Below, one piece after another: positions 42,180 through 43,644 of a stretch of DNA of 43,644 bases (position 1 is the first letter of the stretch; each line of letters begins with the position of its first letter). The stretch is taken from positions 1 to 43,644 of the forward strand of contig NZ_PSRT01000074.1 in NCBI RefSeq assembly GCF_004212635.1, given 5' to 3'. The notes under the pieces are model-generated. The model ran no database searches. It saw nothing but the letters and a program-made list of their open reading frames with translations, and was not told where the DNA came from. A program made the position numbers and the translations under genes. Source of the DNA: Bradyrhizobium genosp. SA-3. Its GTDB lineage: Bacteria; Pseudomonadota; Alphaproteobacteria; Rhizobiales; Xanthobacteraceae.

Positions 42180-42953
42180 ATGAAGAAAATGTTGGTGGGC
42201 ACCGTTGCCCTCATCACGCTCGCCGCTCCTGCCTCCGCCGCTGATTTGGCGGCTCGCCCATACACCAAAGCGCCGCAGCCGATGGTCGCCCCGATCTACG
42301 ACTGGAGCGGCTTCTACGTCGGCCTCAATGGCGGCGGCGGCTCAGCCCATAAATGCTTGGATGTGGTCAATGCCGGCGGCGTGGTCGTCGCTCCGCCTCT
42401 TGCCATGGGGTGTCACGATGCGACTGGAGGCACGGCCGGCGGTCAGATCGGCTACCGCTGGCAGACGGCGAACTGGGTGTTCGGTGTGGAGGCGCAGGGC
42501 AACTGGGCCGATTTCAAGGGCTCGAACATCAATCTCGTCTTCGCCGGCGTCCAGGATGAGACCAAGATTGATGCCTTCGGTCTGTTCACGGGCCAGGTGG
42601 GTTACGCCTGGAACAACGTGCTGCTCTACGTGAAGGGTGGCGCTGCGGTCGTCCGCGACAAATACCGAATTGCCGATGTTGCGACTGGGCTCACCATCAA
42701 CGACGGCGATGAAACCCGCTGGGGCGGCGCTGTGGGGGCGGGCCTTGAATTCGGCTTCGCGCCGAACTGGTCGGTTGGCGTCGAATACGACCACTTGTTC
42801 ATGGGGCACCGGGATGTGGACTTCTTCTCGACGGGAATTGTGGGTGCTCCGGCGGGCGCTTTTGCGGGAACCGCCCGCATTGGTCAGGACGTCGACATCG
42901 GTTTGGTCCGTGTGAACTACCGCTGGGGCGGCCCGGTCGTCGCGAAATACTGA
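42180..42953 (+). CDS. Omp25/31-like outer-membrane beta-barrel protein
   Basis: A 257-residue protein with a signal peptide (MKKMLVGTVALITLAAPASA) and the family's mature N-terminus (ADLAARPYTKAP, then IYDWSGFYVGLNGGG). The rest alternates hydrophobic beta strands with turns (GGQIGYRWQTANWVFGVEAQG, GLFTGQVGYAWNNVLLYVKGG, GVEYDHLFMGHRD) and ends in an aromatic/basic strand, VNYRWGGPVVAKY. It is a small outer-membrane barrel, possibly a structural porin-like or LPS-interacting protein. The DNA before it has a TTAA-containing promoter-like segment but no strong ribosome site. Confidence 0.85.
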   Translation: MKKMLVGTVALITLAAPASAADLAARPYTKAPQPMVAPIYDWSGFYVGLNGGGGSAHKCLDVVNAGGVVVAPPLAMGCHDATGGTAGGQIGYRWQTANWVFGVEAQGNWADFKGSNINLVFAGVQDETKIDAFGLFTGQVGYAWNNVLLYVKGGAAVVRDKYRIADVATGLTINDGDETRWGGAVGAGLEFGFAPNWSVGVEYDHLFMGHRDVDFFSTGIVGAPAGAFAGTARIGQDVDIGLVRVNYRWGGPVVAKY

Positions 42954-43013
42954 CTTGCGTTATAAACACAAGCGGTCGGTCACCGTGCCGACGCTAAGCC
43001 GAAGACATGCGGC

Positions 43014-43178
43014 CCGGTTCTCGCTGAAAACGATGACCGGCCGCTATCGGCCCGGCAATGTGGACGGAGTTCGAAGGGAGATCGGCTTACCAAGTCCACG
43101 CCGATCCCGGGACCGCATTTGGTTTACGGCTTCCTGACCACCGAGCCGAACGCAATCGTCGAGCTTGTCCACCCCACT
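43014..43178 (+). pseudogene. SRAP (SOS response-associated peptidase, YedK-like) C-terminal fragment, frameshifted
   Basis: In shifting frames the DNA reads ENDDRPL, WTEFEG, then after one extra base (A at 43079) DRLTKSTPIPGPHLVYGFL, continuing TTEPNAIVELVHP. This matches the C-terminal part of the SRAP/YedK family (IWTxFxGxRGTKSxPxxGxHxxxGFLTTxxNAxVxxxHP). The upstream catalytic Cys and active-site parts and the final KAMPVILT are absent. At least two frame changes show it is dead. Confidence 0.6.
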
Positions 43179-43184
43179 GCGGGG

Positions 43185-43325
43185 CTGATCGAGGTGGCCG
43201 CGTCTGCTGACCTGATCGGCCAAGCCAGCATCATCGATGGCGACGCGATAGAACTCTACGGCACCCGCATCCGCCTTTGGGGCATCGACGCGCCAGAGAG
43301 CAGCCAGCGTAGCCGGGGGTCATGA
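43185..43325 (+). pseudogene. Thermonuclease (SNase-like) N-terminal fragment
   Basis: Continuing in the frame of the SRAP remnant, the DNA reads ADLIGQASIIDGDAIELYG and then TRIRLWGIDAPESSQ before stopping. This is the start of the SNase fold of thermonuclease-family proteins (GxxxIxDGDTIxxxGxRIRLxGIDAPE), with DGDT changed to DGDA. The rest of the barrel, including the catalytic Arg/Glu, is missing, and there is no own start. Two unrelated dead fragments are joined in one frame. Confidence 0.6.
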
Positions 43326-43358
43326 TTGCCGCACGCAAGCGCCGCGCCCTTGCGCCGC

Positions 43359-43445
43359 CTACCAAACCCCGAAAGCCATCAAAAAGACAATGGTGAGGGA
43401 CGAGCCGCAAGCGACCATCACAGTATAACATTCGGGCGTGTTCAT
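43359..43445 (-). CDS. Tiny single-helix membrane protein (28 residues)
   Basis: A 28-residue frame, MNTPECYTVMVACGS and onward, with a hydrophobic helix (SLTIVFLMAFGVW) at the C-terminus. GGGAGG lies 5-6 nt before the ATG, an unusually good site for chance, and the ATG overlaps the stop of the upstream minus-strand frame as ATGA. Such short membrane peptides are usually missed by gene callers. Function unknown. Confidence 0.45.
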   Translation of the reverse strand: MNTPECYTVMVACGSSLTIVFLMAFGVW

Positions 43446-43585
43446 TGTTGCCTCCCGAGCCATCGCCGCTTGATACTTATTGCGGCATCGAGGAGAGCCA
43501 TCGCGGCCGCTTCAATTCGACGCCCCGTAACTGATTTCGTGCTGCGTGTCTGTCCTGCCAAGACTGCCCTGATCAGCACGATCAT
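43442..43585 (-). CDS. Small hypothetical protein (47 residues)
   Basis: A 47-residue minus-strand frame, MIVLIRAVLAGQTRSTKS, followed by RRIEAAAMALLDAAISIKRR, a basic amphipathic helix. It ends in an ATGA overlap with the 28-residue frame, which suggests coupled translation. The ribosome site is weak (TAGAAG). Coding is plausible but unproven. Confidence 0.35.
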   Translation of the reverse strand: MIVLIRAVLAGQTRSTKSVTGRRIEAAAMALLDAAISIKRRWLGRQQ

Positions 43586-43644
43586 AATCGGCTTCTAGGC
43601 TTTCAGGATTTTGTCCCGCAATCAGAAGCTGTTTCCGCATTTCA

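Noticed and set aside
1..43644. CRISPR arrays, tRNA/rRNA genes, intact insertion sequences, phage genes
   Set aside because: No regularly spaced direct repeats, no cloverleaf, and no transposase, integrase or phage structural motifs were seen.

Overview
The window looks like chromosomal DNA of a Bradyrhizobium-type alphaproteobacterium (Nitrobacteraceae). The evidence is indirect: GC-rich coding with strong third-position bias, several class III cyclases fused to sensor or AAA/TPR modules, an Omp25/31-like small beta-barrel, DUF6894 and DUF6492 proteins, and a palindromic intergenic repeat (17947-18016) of a kind I recall as common in this group. No rRNA, tRNA, CRISPR array, phage or intact insertion sequence was found.

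Layout. 1-4704: a cut-off minus-strand gene, a DUF6894 protein, two overlapping secreted beta-propeller genes (one with a C-terminal haem c site) and an acetylpolyamine/HDAC-type deacetylase. 4808-12505 (minus): an Sfp-type phosphopantetheinyl transferase, a lysine-tailed small protein and a 2152-residue NRPS (CoA-ligase-like A, PCP, C, A, PCP, terminal C). Its second A domain has Val where the amino-group-binding Asp normally sits. 12642-16902: a SAM/cyclase/AAA/TPR protein followed one base later by a PCMT-type methyltransferase. 16997-21882: a surface-polysaccharide group (DUF6492 glycosyltransferase-like protein, GH10 glycanase, glycosyltransferase, flippase) with a perfect TTAA-N7-TTAA CtrA-type box before the flippase. 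22149-24566: an L,D-transpeptidase with a degenerate second half, and a methyltransferase.

24764-27388 (minus) is the most interesting block: a compact bufferin-type RiPP operon. It has a four-cysteine DUF2282 precursor (BufA1-like), a DUF692/MNIO maturase (BufB), its DUF2063 partner (BufC) and a DoxX membrane protein. It is preceded by a GTAACG-N16-CGAA promoter resembling the Caulobacter SigF consensus. By homology the product is a periplasmic copper-binding modified peptide.

27618-33443: three further class III cyclases (CACHE-like sensor, soluble, and WGR-like), a HutD/Ves protein and two small proteins. 33725-36844 (minus): a winged-helix/AAA/TPR regulator that shares the ATPase-TPR scaffold of the 12642 protein but has a DNA-binding head. 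36960-38235: two small proteins and a TauE/SafE permease. 38459-42053: a homoprotocatechuate meta-cleavage operon (hpaE, hpaD, FAH-family gene) behind a 20-bp perfect palindrome overlapping the promoter, probably a MarR/HpaR-type operator. 42180-43644: an outer-membrane beta-barrel, decayed SRAP and thermonuclease fragments, and two overlapping tiny minus-strand ORFs.

All family names come from reading motifs by eye. No database search was run.
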